NCBI GenBank assembly: GCA_034440635.1
Contig: JAOTON010000386.1
Span: forward strand, 1,963,001-2,027,000
Direction of reading: 5' to 3'
From: Lepas anatifera
Lineage: Eukaryota > Arthropoda > Thecostraca > Lepadidae
Length of the DNA stretch: 64,000 bases
The number at the start of each line of letters is the position of its first letter. Positions within the stretch are counted from its first letter, which is position 1. Shown here in pieces: positions 36,545 through 48,943 of the stretch. The translations under genes and the position numbers were made by a program. The notes beneath the pieces are model-generated. The model ran no database searches, was not told the DNA's origin, and was given only the letters and a program-made list of their open reading frames with translations.

Positions 36545-36706
36545 GAGCTGAATCGAGACTACTGGAGTCAACACCAGACCCGCGAGCCTCAGGCCCAGCT
36601 CGGCGACTTCGGAGGGAGTCAGACGCGTGAGAGGGCGCTGGCGGGTCGGCTCTTCTCAGGCTGGCGGCCTGAATCCCGCCCCAGCGATGACGTCACCGCT
36701 CTCTGA
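36545..36706 (+). CDS. NPF: NPF precursor, exon D (C-terminal tail and stop)
   Basis: The exon starts in phase 0 after the TTTCAG acceptor and encodes 53 residues beginning ELNRDYWSQHQ and ending SRPSDDVTAL, with TGA at 36704-36706. It continues the C-terminal flanking peptide of the precursor. The segment is polar (Gln, Arg, Ser rich), has no second amidation signal and has no transmembrane segment. The assignment rests on exact phase agreement with exon C, a good acceptor and the poly(A) signal downstream; its sequence itself is poorly conserved in the family, so it is less certain than exons A-C. In-frame reading upstream of the acceptor is intronic. Confidence 0.75.
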   Translation, partial: ELNRDYWSQHQTREPQAQLGDFGGSQTRERALAGRLFSGWRPESRPSDDVTAL

Positions 36707-36832
36707 AACTACCCACAATGCAGCAGCGTGCTATCGAAGCACCGGCGACTGCGGCGCGCATTCGTCACTCAAATTCCACTCTTCGTTATGTGGGCCTAAA
36801 CGTCACCATCGGATGATACGGTAATGCCAAAG

Positions 36833-36838
36833 AATAAA
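36833..36838 (+). terminator. Poly(A) signal AATAAA of the NPF gene
   Basis: AATAAA lies 127 bp after the exon D stop, giving a 3' untranslated region of about 150 bp. It is the first canonical signal in that direction. Confidence 0.65.
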
Positions 36839-36859
36839 CATTTCAAAGAGGTCCGATAG

Positions 36860-37640
36860 TACCCTGAGAGTGTGCCTCGTCGGTTCAGGTACGACCAAAT
36901 AGATCCGTGAACACCATGCATTTTCATCCCTGACTTTCTGCTTGTACTTTGTTGGAGGGGTAAGGGTGTGTTGCGGCTATGACGCGCAGTTATAATCGGT
37001 TACATTTAGTGCCGCTGTGTATACCCTACCTGGTGCAGCCTTCGCTGGTGCGTCAAGCAGAGTGTGCACGAAATACGCGGTAGGATGTTTTGAGGCGGGC
37101 GACAGGGTGCTGCTATTTTGCATGATCTTCATTTTGTACTTAAAAAAACTGCCGGTTAACTTCTATGAGTCTCCTTTTCTTCCTAACTTTGTTTGACCCT
37201 TTTGCAGTCAGTTGTTGCATAACCTGACGAGAAAGATTGTTTTATCCCGTTTTCGGACGTGATCTCTAATGATATGTAATCTGAATGGTGAGGAATATGA
37301 CGAATATATGATTTTCTGGAGGATTTGTACCTGTTTAATGTCGATCTAAATAACAAGATACGAGAATATATGCTACTTCGGATCGGCGGTCGGTGAATCG
37401 GACATGTTGATACATAATTGGGCTTATCGGACATAGAAACTGACTCATACATAGTTTGGCATATCGGACATACTTCGGCGACGGCCTGACTACGCGAACT
37501 GGCCAATTTTTCGGACAGTACATGAATAACATGTAACATGTAATAACATAGCAATAACATTCCTATAGGAATAACATGTAAATGGAGGTTTTTATCACGA
37601 CCTCTGAATTGGTATATATAGAGTAAGACAATCCACGGTT
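36860..37640. other. Intergenic stretch, no gene seen
   Basis: No coding region is supported. 37370-37500 has three loose repeats of 'atatcggacat', and 37495-37580 repeats 'aataacatgtaa'. Confidence 0.4.
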
Positions 37641-37659
37641 GGAATCTCCGTAGTAAACC

Positions 37660-38290
37660 GAATCGAATAATATATCATATGACCTTGCTAGGTCAAATCT
37701 AGGATTTAACCTGACCTGAGGTCAAGTCAAGATGCACTTATGTCACGATGAATATCATAAGAACAGCAAGGATCAGACGAGTCGAATGCCGTTAAAATAA
37801 ACTCTGTACCGCCATCCATTACTAAGTTATTCAGTTTAAACCATTTGACCCATGCATAAATCATATTGAACATGCAATATGATACTGAAAATGGGCCGAG
37901 GATGCTATGGTTTGGAGAATGTGAAGGCATTCTAAGCTGTATCTACAAAAATAGGACCATTTTCGTCCAACTCCCATTTCCGCCATGCATTTCCAATGGA
38001 TAGAGCATGGCTCGTACCTCACGTTAGGTCATCGGCATAAAAAATACCGGATTGTATGGTGTAGTGCTTGGCTGGCCATTATGTGATATGAATTCCAGTT
38101 GGATATATTCACCCTGCTTTTACTTATGCTATCTCTAACTTTTTGGAGGTGGTCACTTGAGCTGCATTGGTAACCTGACCTGAGATGACCCAACCTTAAA
38201 ATTTTGACTTAGCTTTAAAAATGACCATAGAAAAGGTATACCAAGTACGGCGCCGCATAGCACCGCCGTTGTTATCATATCTCAGGAAAA
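37660..38290 (-). repeat. Repeat family P, partial copy P5
   Basis: It carries the family landmarks in inverted order to P1: 'tgacctgacctgaggtcaagtc' type words at 37710, 'gaatg.gaaggcattctaagctgtatctaca' at 37915, 'ttccaatggatagagcatgg' at 37990, 'aactttttggaggt' at 38140, and the GGCG...CCGCC hairpin near 38250-38270. The ends are incomplete. Confidence 0.7.
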
Positions 38291-41200
38291 CACGAAGGGT
38301 ACACACCCCAATCAATGTGCGCGTTAATACTGCTGTTTTGACTAGTTTTGTCAAAAAGATGCTCGATAGCTAAAATGCATAAGAAGTAATTCACTGGATC
38401 ACCTTGCCTGCAGGATCTCTGTTGCTTTATTTCTTTAGATGATTGTCTGGTGCATGTAGGGGTCTAAACACTTGCCGATCTACCTACGCCGTCGGCGACC
38501 CTATCATCTTTTGGTTGGCGACCCAGCAACCGTCTCAAACTCTGATTCCATCTGTTTTCCTATGATTTTAGCTTCCACCATCCGCTCCTGCTTCTAAATA
38601 TGCTTACCCTCTCCACTGTCTCCACCCGTCATCGTAATACATACAGAGCCCATCAAAATCTATTGGATGAAGTCTGCCAGTTCCTTTGGCCAAGAATGGG
38701 CAGAATCTACTTCGACAAAGAGCCAAGTTAGCCTTCGTTTCCCGCTTGTTTGGCGTTTCTGAAAGACAGCTTGGCTACAACGGGGCATCTTTGGCCGATT
38801 GCATCTGGTATCATCACCGCCCTTAGTTGCTGCTAGTCTATGCTAGTTATGTTTCTTCTTACTACAATTTTTGGTTCCAATTTTATGAAAAACGACTGAA
38901 ATGACCTGGTACTTTAGATGATGCCATCTTCCTGTACCGTATTTATGTACTATTTCTAAGTTCAAACTAGAATGTACTAGAATCTGTCACGAGTCGGTAC
39001 CAAGTCGGTGATTTTCATTCTTTTTCTATAGGCGACCAATGGGCGACCAGGTCGGCCGAAACCGCCGACTTGCAGTGGTCGCCTGGTCGCCGGTGGTCGC
39101 CCTGGTACATTTTCGGTGTCTGCGGCCTTCAGAACGAGCGCGGCGCGGGCTGCCGCTAATATTTTTGTATTCTTGTTGGGAGCAGTGAGCGCCGTTTTTG
39201 ACGACTGGTGTTCAATTTGTTAAATCCAAGGGGCTAAATCAAGATGTGCGTTTATCATAGACAGTCCGTGCAATCTAGGTGGGTTTTGGAGTCTACTTGC
39301 AATGATGTTTCCTTGTTTTGCTTTATCGCGAAAAGTCTCAGAAGGAAAAAACTTGAATACAAGTGGTGCATGTTTAAACCCTTTCCAACCACAATCACAC
39401 TAAAATGTCATCGTAAACATTGTTGTATAGTCCACATTCCCAAGGGGTGGATTTCCTAAATGATTTTTGGGGTGCCTAATTATGAGACTATCCATAACAA
39501 GTATACTGTTTTTGATACCACCATGTTCTTGCCTTATACCAGTGTGCAAAGTACGACATTTTTAAGAGATCTCGTCGGTGTGAGTGCCCTTGGAGACAGG
39601 ACCGACTGGTGCAAATTTTATCAACCTGGTGCGAACTTGCGAGGTTAGTGACACTTAAACTAAACAAATAATGGCTGAATGGCTATTAAGACACAGGAGG
39701 GGCCTTATAAAAATTCCTTAACTAACTGACTAATGATTGAGGTAGCATTGCATTGTAGGGGTAGGGATGGGTGCATTTTTCCCTGGTATGTGCCAGATTA
39801 GTGCGAATTTTTGGAGGCTGGTGGTGCGAGAATTTTAGATGGCTGGCGCGACTCGTCTGGCATGCTGCCATACTTTGCAGACTGGGCCTTATAGCTGGAC
39901 ATATAACTGGGTGACCAAGTAGGCCTGTTATTTATAAATTTTAAAGTCCCTGAAATGAGAAATAGGAAAATTTTAAGGATGCTCTTAGTAGGCCAGAAAA
40001 TAACTTGATCTTTCATTTGGGGGCCACAGCAGTGATGGGTGCAAGGGATCCCTGAACTCGAGTCCAGGACCCCTTAAGTTTGAAAGGATTAAGGGCGGCC
40101 TGAGGAAAAGGGTATCCCAAAATTGATTAAACCAGGTCTGTGAGGCAGAAAATACCTTGCTACTGCCCCCACCACTAGAATACAAATGATGGGGCTACAG
40201 ATGGAGCTTTGAAGTTTAGAAGTTGTGAAAATGGCATTAAAGGTACTGAAAACAGGTTTTGTTGTGCTAGGTTGGCTCACGTCATGTTCTGTATGGCCAT
40301 GTGTCTTGGTCTGTATATATTATTATCTCAAGTGGCAATATAAATCAAATATTAAAAATTTTTTTATTGTTTCACTAGGTATCTATTAATTTATTTTGTA
40401 TATGACTAGGGTTTTATTTACACAGATGCACCAAGACATGTGAATGATCATAATAAACATGTTGAGCTTCAATATTTGAAGCAGGGTATAAAGTTTGATT
40501 TCTGTTTCTGCTTCAAAGATAAATGTCCTCTAAAATTTTAAGAACAGAAATAAGCCAGGTAGAAAGAACAAAAGTTTGTTTCATGGCCTAAAATATTGTT
40601 CTGGAAAATGGTCTCATGCATTCCCATAATTGAGAATGGGTGTTCCCATCTATGGGTCAAACATTCCCATTTATGGCACTGTTACCATTTTTAAGTCACA
40701 CCAACCACAGTTTCTCCCACTGATTGATGATGATAGCCACCCTTTGGGTGAAGTGTGCCATTTTGGTTGACAGCATGCAATCTCAGAGGGCTGCCTGCCC
40801 CTTACTAAAATCCTAGATCCATCTCTGTGCATTGGTACCCCATAAGGGATATAAATGTGCATTCCTGCACACCAAATATGTGATAAACCATTTCCAATTT
40901 GCCAGAAGACTCCACTGCAAGGACAATGGTCCAATCCAAGTCTGCCAAACATAGAATAAGCTGTGTCTTTTGCACATATGGATGCACACTGGGTGATCAA
41001 GGTGTGTGTGTATGTTTTTAACTGACTGATTATATGCATCCAAGTTTCTGATAATATCTTGTATTTTTGTCACAAGAAAGTTGAATCGTTTTGTTTTCTC
41101 TAGTATGGATGAAATATGGAAGCACTGCCACAGAGGTACAGCAGAAATATCACAGAGAGATTGTGTCCACCACAAAAGAACAGGTTGCTGAAATGCAAAT

Positions 41201-43190
41201 TGTTCTTCTCAGTACCCAATCCTAGTCCAAATAGGTCATCAGCAACTATTCTGGAAACTTTTTCAGTCCTGATTATTAATGCTAAAATGCATCAATTAAG
41301 AGCTTTGGAAATAGTTATCATGGGAATGATGTCATGGAAAGAAAACAAGGTTATTCCCAGAGACAGCATTGCTATTGCTTTGAATAGAACCATGTTCAAC
41401 AATGGAGTGAAAATTGGGCCTCATCTTAGCAATGGTTGATATTTTCCACTGCACTTCTGACGAAATGTTGCCAATGAGTAATGTTTGAATTATTTATTTG
41501 AAATGTTACAGGAATTTATCTGATTTCTGACGCTTCAAGGTGAAGAATCACAAGTATTTCACGACGCATGTATGTACATGAAAACATTTTTTCTAGTTAA
41601 ATGAAACATCGGAACTGTTCTGAGGCTCTTTTTTAAGGTGCTGCAAACCCTTTTATTTGTCTCTAAGATAAGGCCTAACAATTTTTCACATGGATGGACA
41701 CAAAATAAAACCATTATTGATGAGAGAACAACAATGTTGCATCAATCATGGTTGTATCTTGCTTGGTATAAAAGTGATGGGCGAAAATGTTAATGCCTGG
41801 GGACGCTCCCACGGAATTTTTACAGGGAACGGACCCGGGCTTGTGCTGACCGGGGCAGGGAATTGTGAGCATATTTGGTACCTGACAGCATTAATGACGA
41901 ACCGAAAATTTTGGGGAGACCTCCCCTGGTTGGCCAACAGGAGGATGCGTAGGTACCCCGTCCCACCGCTTTCGGCGCCCATTTAATTGCCCTTGTGTAC
42001 GGGCAGTGTATCATCTTTGACCTCGATTGACCTCCAAACAGACTTAGCCTAAGATTAGTGGGCACTATCGACACGTATTCATGACTGCGTAGTGCGTATA
42101 AATGACTGATCACTATCCAACATTGGCTCTTAGGTCCGACATATCACGCCCAATGCGAGCGTTCTTCCTATTATAACTTGAAGCTACGTGATAACATCCC
42201 CAATATTCAGTGTCCTGTTGCGCCCTAGCCTTTGAACCGATATGAAAATAGATGTTGCCTTTGTGAAAGAGCTGGTCCGGCTCTGTCGAATAGCGTTGAG
42301 AAAGTGGTTCCGGTTATTTTGCGTACGGAGATAAGCAAGGTTTTATAGAGCACTGCATTTGATACATGTTGACGTATATGAATTATCCCCCTCTGGTGAC
42401 CACAGTATTGACCTTCCGCAAAATTCTGGGAGTAACGCCGACTGCATTTCCGACGACCTTTCGATCGCTTTTTCCGCTTCTATCTTTCTTTGTTTCCGAG
42501 ATCGAGGGTGTCATTTTTAACCCCCTCCCACCGAGGGGGTCATAGGTGGTTCATGCTGGTCATCGGGGCTAGGGTTAAGGGCCAGCATTAGGGTGTTTCA
42601 TTGTTCCAAAATGCAATATTTTGACGCATATCGACGTTCCCCTCAAACCTCATCGCTTACAAGCTTCGGTGCAAGATTTCCATGTATTTCGATAATATTT
42701 AGAGTTCGCGCACTTTTGCAGTTTTTATCAAATGTATTCAAATGTAAACATAAGCGTAGGAACGTCCAGAATATTGGGGAGGCCAAGGTGCATTTGGAAG
42801 TCATTTCTTTCCAGTCAACGCCATAGGGTTAAGGGTTAAGAATCAAGAATATGGGGGCTATGGCCCCCTGCCCCCTGTTCCTAAGCCTATGAATGTACAC
42901 ATTTCCACACTGATACTGGCGCTGGTTTTCTTTTGCTTGGTTTTCTATTTCACATCTGAAATATTGTTAAAATTAAATAAAACATTATTACTGCACAAGA
43001 CTAGCCTGAGCATAAAACCCGACCGATTTCGGGAGCATCCCGCCCCGTTTTCAAGGGAGATGAAGAAAACACTATGACATAAACCTAACTAAGCGAAAAA
43101 CACGAAGACAGGGTAAACTTTGAAAGAACAATCTTAGCTATGAACATGACGAATCATTTTAGAATTATTAGCTCTAAACACGTGTTATTT
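38291..43190. other. Long non-coding stretch
   Basis: No gene is supported over 4.9 kb. 38470-38530 and 39020-39105 are enriched in GGCGACC/GGTCGCC words in opposite orientation and may be the ends of an old element. 39240-41700 is AT-rich; its frames (41116-41439 +, 40671-41175 -) lack motifs. Around 42520-42540 there is an 8-bp-stem hairpin ACCCCCTC...GAGGGGGT and nearby 'agggttaagggcc', resembling family P ends. Confidence 0.4.
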
Positions 43191-43191
43191 T

Positions 43192-43600
43192 TCAATTCAA
43201 TCTCTTGTTTGGTGGCGTTTTAAGAGGTCCAAAATCCAGAAGATGGTAACTTTGCCGATATTTATATCCATTTTGGTTCCGTGGTGGTTTGATGTAAATT
43301 GCATCTTTTATTTCCCGCTGTTTTTGTCTTGAGTTGAAAGTTAAAGTCGTTGTGGTGTCCCATTTGATATAATGATCCTTTTCGAATGATTGCTTTGCTG
43401 TGGCCTCCGCTGCTGTCTCGTCAATTGACTCTCGCATTAGTTTTGTCGAGATTTTCGGTGTTCGTCTTGTCGGACTTCCATCATCCTTTTGCTTTCTCAA
43501 AATGTATATTTTTGGACAGTCATTACATTCCATCTTGTATACTGGGCCTGGTTTTTCCGGTTGTCTATCCTGTCCTTTGGTTTGACCAGTAATTGTTTGA
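43192..43600 (-). pseudogene. GIY-YIG endonuclease fragment (minus strand)
   Basis: The minus frame reads GPVYKMECNDCPKIYI then, after a divergent linker, DHYIKWDTTTTLTFNSRQKQ, REIKDAIYIKPPRNQN and SYHLLDFGP. This is the end of a GIY-YIG domain of the kind attached to PLE reverse transcriptases (a '.H.I.WD......R...R...EAI.I' pattern). No RT accompanies it. Confidence 0.6.
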
Positions 43601-43639
43601 TCGTTTGATGTTCCTTAAAATATGTTCTTACGTTGAATT

Positions 43640-43890
43640 TAGAACATATGCGTCGAATCTGTTGCGATACTCCTACATATGCGAAGGATCATTATATCAA
43701 ATGGGACGCCACAATGACTTTAACTTTCGACTCAAGACAAAAACAGTGGGAAGGGAGATCGCCCTCATCAAGAGGTTCAACGGATTCGTCAAGGACGAGA
43801 AGCAGAAGCAGTACCTGCTCCGGGTGGTGGAACTCCATCGAGGGCTCTACCCAAGCGCACCAAGAAAGAATGCGCCTCTTTCAAGTGTAA
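43640..43890 (+). pseudogene. Inverted second copy of the GIY-YIG fragment
   Basis: The + strand reads DHYIKWDATMTLTFDSRQKQWEG, nearly the same as the minus-strand fragment 43310-43390, and diverges after it. The two pieces form a short inverted pair around ~43600. The frame then runs into unrelated sequence. Confidence 0.6.
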
Positions 43891-44288
43891 TGGTTTTTGG
43901 TGATAAAAGTGCGCGACCTCTAAATGCCCTTTTATTTTGCTTTTAAGGGTGTCAATCGATTCAGTTTTACGTCTAGAGCTGGGGAAAGTCGATATGACTT
44001 CGTTCCAAACAAACAAAATTTTACTATAGTGGGCTGAAACACCCTAGCCAGCATGTATAATTTTGTTGCTTTCAGATCATAACTTTGACTTTAATACTGA
44101 ATTATAATCTCATGAAATCACTTAGGTAATGACTTGATTCTGGCTTAGGTCATCGATATCGAGAAACCCGATCTTTTTTATAGGTTTTTATATCTATATT
44201 TTATCGGAACCTTCCCCTTGCACTCGCCGTGATTCCCTATAGCCATATTTATACCACTTTTAAGACCGATTTTGTAATACATGTAGTA

Positions 44289-44585
44289 TTAGGTTCGGCG
44301 ACCATCTAGAAGCTTGATTTTGTCGGCGACCACAAGCTCACTTTTTAGACCCCTGGTGCATGTAACACGTGCAAAACACTCCCTGTTTAACGTTTTTACC
44401 CACTCTGTCACATTGTTTGGGAACCGGTGTATAGTGAGGCTTGCTTCTATGAACTCCCAACTCACGGAATCGAACGCATGCTCAAAGTCTATGGCCACAA
44501 GGTGACTGTATTTGCTTTGTTGATATAAGGCGTTAATCGAATCGCAAACAAGTTTTTGTATTGTCTCCAATGGATCTGGCAGTTA
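44289..44585 (-). pseudogene. LINE reverse transcriptase fragment (motif A region)
   Basis: The minus frame contains HLVAIDFEHAFDSVSWEFIE, then IHRFPNNVTEWVKTLN. This is the RT motif A block (Asp of D-x-x-x-A-F-D) typical of L1/Tx1-like non-LTR elements. It probably belongs with the RT piece at 47470-47720 on the same strand, the two being separated by later repeat insertions. Flanking RT motifs (the FADD box) are not found. Confidence 0.75.
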
Positions 44586-44609
44586 AAAAGCTGGTCTGCT
44601 CAGGCTTAA

Positions 44610-45560
44610 CATGCGCCCCGCTGGGGTTCCTGGCATGACGCGCCTCGCTGGGGTGGGGGGGGCGTATTTCGCCGAAGAGAAACTATACGAAGTATTTTTA
44701 TGTCAGGTCAATATTGAGGTCAGCATAGGTCAAAGAAGGTTCTATAGACTTACAACAGGGCAGTGTACGTTTCCTCCTCTAGAATTTTACGCAGCAAAGG
44801 TGGAGCAAATATTAAGGCACCATTGGATTCCTCTAACCGTGGAAAATCGAATGATGTATAATGTGACCTTGCTAGGTCAAATTGTGAAAATGACCTGACA
44901 TCGAGCTTGGTCAGGGTCGCAGGGTGACCTGATATAGTCATGTTCCATATCAATCGACTCACAACCGTGACAATATAAGCATCATGCAAGCAAAATAGAA
45001 GCTCTCAATTCAATAAGAGGATATTGGCAAAACAATCAACGTATGCTCCTGTGACCTGACATGACCTTTGATAAGTCATATGGTCAAAAACTCAAGTTTA
45101 TGGTCAAGATCGTGGTAAGAATACACGGTTTGAGGATTTTCAGCTTTATCTATCCAGTATTTGCTGAAAACGAGCCCTTTCTATTTTTCACCATAGACTT
45201 ATAATGGGGTGACAAAAAATTGACCCCAACTTGTGAACTATATCGAAATTCCGAGATAGCAGATTTACCTCATCATATTGTGAAAGTTTCAAACTGATCG
45301 GCTGGCTGATGTTTCTCAAGCGCCGCTTCAAACTCGTGATTTTAGGTTTCGAGTTCAGGCCACTTGACCTTAAATATCTCCTTGGCCAGACATGACCTGA
45401 CCTAAAAAAATTTTTGGTCAGATGGGTAAAATTAATCAGGAATAAGGTACTGTAAGTTTCGTTGTTCTGCGTCTCTTCGTTTTTCCGTTATCTGGGGAAA
45501 ACCAGGAGGGGAACGAATTTCGCCCCACAGCGGGGCGTATGTTAATGACGCTACTTATCA
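44610..45560. repeat. Element with inverted GCGCCCCGCTGGGG ends, family P-like interior
   Basis: The left boundary is CATGCGCCCCGCTGGGGTTC (44610) and the right boundary near 45520 is the inverted CCCCACAGCGGGGCGTATG. Next to these, 'cgaagagaaactatacgaag' and 'gtctcttcgtttttccg' are also inverted. The interior is rich in AGGTCA words as in family P. No coding frame. It may be a folded or palindromic derivative of P. Confidence 0.55.
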
Positions 45561-46199
45561 GGGGGGCGGACATGAGATACCTCTCTAGAATTCTGGGGGG
45601 TTTTGAAGGTTCTATTTCTGGGTCTGATCGTTTTTTTGCAGCAAAATTTAACATGTAATTCCAGTGGGACTGTTTGCAGGGGTTTGGGGCACGGGCCAGT
45701 TGGAAAATTTAAGCGGTGCTTAAGGGTATATTCTTATTTTTGGTATGTAAAATTGATCAGGCTATCTTCTGGGTGCAGTTTTTAGTCCCTGACATGTTTT
45801 TATAACAAGGAAAATCCACGATGAATTTCATGCTAACTCCTTCAGAAGTCTGTTTCGAATGTTTCGCTTAACCAATCAGAACGCTGTATTCTACCTTCTG
45901 CTACCAGAATCTAAGGAATCTTGAACAAAACGCTCCAAAATACTACCATATGCTCAACATGCTGCCAAATAAGGCAGTCAGCCGGCTGTCATGTCCGAAC
46001 CGTATCTATAGGAACTGTGCCTCTTATGTAAACGTTACTTACGTAAACGTATTTATGTAATCTAAGGTAAACGTTTCGCCAGTGCTCCAGACGCTCCTGA
46101 CAGGTTTCTGTACGGAGCGTTGGACAATGTGATTTGTCTCTGTTTACTGATTCCTTGGGGCGATCCTTCTCTGGTGTGAGACGTATCAAACCTTCTTTT
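45561..46199. other. Spacer, no gene seen
   Basis: No coding region or element end is recognised. 46025-46075 has three near-repeats of 'gtaaacgt'. Confidence 0.4.
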
Positions 46200-47420
46200 A
46201 ACATCCGCCCCGGAAGGCCTCCGAGCCACCTTCGCCATGTTGGAGGAGGGTGTTCGAACACCCCCCTCCCCTCCTCGAACTCGGTACCTATGCGGGATAG
46301 CGAGAAATGTGAACTCTGGTCGATAGCTTATGAAAATTAATGGCAAATCTGTGTAGTCTCTTGTCAATATTGAGGTCATGACAGGTCAAACAAGGCAGCA
46401 TGTTAGAAAGGCGTTTCTGGGCTCTAGCGTCTAATAAAGTTGAGTTAGAATCAATTTAGGTACCATTTGCTTTCTCTCGTTACGTCAAATCGATTGATGT
46501 ATGGTATGACTACATGGCTATATTTTTTATGACCAGGTCAAAACATAGGAATGACCTGACCTGATAACAGGTCATCGTCACTATCTGATCTAGCATAGTC
46601 AATATGAATATCAATTGATTTGCAATAACAATCCAAACGTAATGGTATCAAAATAAAAGCTTTATCATCATTTCCTGCAGGGGTGAGGGGGCTTAGTGGG
46701 TAGCACCCTTGTCTTCTAAGCCACTGGTCCCGGGTTCAAGTCCCAGCGGAGCCTCTGAATAAGTTGGTCTGATCCCCAAAATCCCTTCCAACAGGGTGAG
46801 AGTGAGCGACGCCGTATGACCCTGGCAGTTGGTGCGTCGTTAAACCCCAAAAATTATTATTATTATAATTTCCTGCAAAGTTATTACTCAAATCTGATAA
46901 CCTCCTTAAGTAGCCCTACATGATCTCTAAGGGGTTACAGGTTTAAAATTGCAAAATCAACCTGGAAAGAGGCCCAGGATACTACGATTCGGAGAATATT
47001 AAAGTATTATCAGCTGTATCTACAAAAATACAGCCCAATTCCAGTTTTCCCCATGCATTCCAGTGGAGAGGTCATGATCTGTATCTGACCCTAGGTCATC
47101 GATAGCAAAGATACCAGAATGCATTTTGTATCTCTCGGTGATATGTGATATGTGACATTAGGGGATATGAGTTTCAATTTAATAGATTATCCCTGTTCTT
47201 ACTTGTGCTATCTTCAACTTTTTGGAGGTGAGTATATTTCACCTGCACTAGTGACCTGACCTGAGATGACCTGGCCTTAAAGTTTTGGAGAAAGTTGCAG
47301 AAACAATCAAGGATGAGGTGTAAAAAGTACGACGGCGATGTGCCTCGCATTTTTGGTGCCGCCGGAAACACTCGAGGGAGTGTTCAAACACCCCCTCCCC
47401 CACCGAGGCGAAGGTTAAAG
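46200..47420 (-). repeat. Repeat family P, copy P3, with SINE inserted
   Basis: An inverted, nearly complete copy. It starts with 'tccgagccacc' and the perfect palindrome GGGTGTTCGAACACCC (46247-46262), then 'cctatgcgggatagcgag', and ends with 'tgttcaaacacccc' at ~47380-47393 and 'ccgaggcgaaggttaaagag'. A SINE (46680-46867) divides it. No coding capacity. Confidence 0.78.
46680..46867 (+). mobile_element. tRNA-Arg-derived SINE, copy 2
   Basis: The same SINE as at 31737: tRNA-like head with box B GGTTCAAGTCC, body ending 'ggtgcgtcgttaaacccca', tail (ATT)n. The target duplication is ATTTCCTGCA (46670-46679 and 46868-46877). Its insertion into family P copy P3 dates it after P3. Confidence 0.93.
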
Positions 47421-47469
47421 AGGGAAGTAAAGGGAAGGTTTGGTAATCTGCAGGCTGCTCCTGGAGATA

Positions 47470-47980
47470 CGGAATGATAAAAATTTGCGACTGTTCCAAA
47501 AGAACTTAAAGAATTCAGCACAGAAACCGTTTGAGTCTGGATTATTTCCGTTGTGCATTTTTTCTTCTTCTAATTACACTAGTTAGTTCCTCCACAGTTA
47601 CATCTTGTTTTAAACAGTCTTCTTGTGTTTCGCCTAGTGCTGCAAAGTTGCTCTGGCTCAAGGGTCCTGTTATTTCTCTCAAGTCTAGTTCTTAGTTTTT
47701 TCTCAAAACTTTATTAAATGGCTTACTGAAGCGTCGATTATTTCAGCCTGGCTACTAAAACGCTTCCGTCCACGTCCAGGGAAGGTGATTATCGTCTCAG
47801 CTGCTTGACGTTTTTCTGGATTATAGAGGCATGCTAAGGGCCGTGGTCATTCAATATCATTAGTGACCAAATAATTGCTCCCGCGAGCTTTGTGAGCCGC
47901 ATAAGCACATTTTCCTTCCTTTCCTGCATCCAAGCGTGGTTTTTTCCTCCGTATCTTGTGACAAATATGGACCATTTTCT
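47470..47980 (-). pseudogene. LINE fragment: start of reverse transcriptase (L1-like)
   Basis: On the minus strand, frames contain QDVTVEELTSVIRRRK and, one frame over, NNPDSNGFCAEFFKFFWN, the L1/Tx1-type RT start (an 'EEL..I..lKn.KsPG.DGf..EFFK.FW' pattern). A frameshift separates them, so it is dead. Upstream (47750-47980) is lower-quality coding-like sequence. It probably is the 5' part of the same element as 44289-44585. Confidence 0.65.
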
Positions 47981-48269
47981 AATTATATTATTTCCTTCCG
48001 AAGTGTTTCTCCCACTCGCGTCTTTCCTTTGTTATAATGTATGTGATTGTTTCCGTTCAGATCTGTAACATAAGTGTTTTCCCATAAGAGAACGCCGTTC
48101 ACAGAGAACAAAAGTTCTGCATATTTTTCAAGTTATTTCTGAAACTGCTTTCATAAACTGGAACTGCATTACGATCGACAAATTTGCTAATGACACTGCG
48201 AATCGTTCATAGCTCTATCGGAAACAGAGATATAATTTGTTTATACCAACCGGGGCCTTTTGGCTGTTG

Positions 48270-48780
48270 CTTAAGATACATAGTAACACTCACCCCGGTG
48301 GGCCTCCGAGCCACCTGCACCCTGGATGGGGGTTTCAAACACTCCCTCGACCTCGGCTTCTATGCGGGATAGCAAAAAAAGTAAACGCTGGTGGGTAGCT
48401 CGTAAACGTTAATGAAAAAATCACCTACTTTTTGTTTTTTTTTATTTTATTGTCTATTTATCAGCTACTTTTTGGTTCAGGTCAATATTGCAGTCATGCC
48501 AAGATCAAAAAAGATGACAGTTTAGATAAGAATTTCCAGACTTTAGAGTCCGACAGTCACGGGTCCAAACTTGCAACATGAACCTGGAAGGTACCAATGG
48601 AACTACGATTTGGAGAATAGAAAGGCATTCTAAGCTGTATCTACATATATTTAGAAATTTGTTCGCCCAATGCCTGTTTTACCAATATATTTCCAATAGA
48701 GAGTTCATGATCCGTACCTGAGATTGGGTAATCGATATGAGAAAATCCCGGGGAGAGTTGCCTCCCGCAATTCTGGGTGT
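48270..48780 (-). repeat. Repeat family P, partial copy P4
   Basis: It begins 'cggtgggcctccgagccacc' and 'cggcttctatgcgggatagc', as in P3, then carries 'gaggcattctaagctgtatctaca' and 'ttccaatagagagttcatgatccg'. A (T)n-rich insertion is present near 48440. The distal part is missing. Confidence 0.68.
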
Positions 48781-48943
48781 CCAAATCTCGATTTGGTATT
48801 AAATTGAAGGCGCCATCTATGAACAATGGAATATTCATTGACTGCTTTAGTTTTTTCAGATAGAGCGTGGTAAAAAATATGTTTGGGCCTCATTGAAACC
48901 ATAAACACAGCAAATTAAGCATTTTGTTTCCGCTACCTCTACT

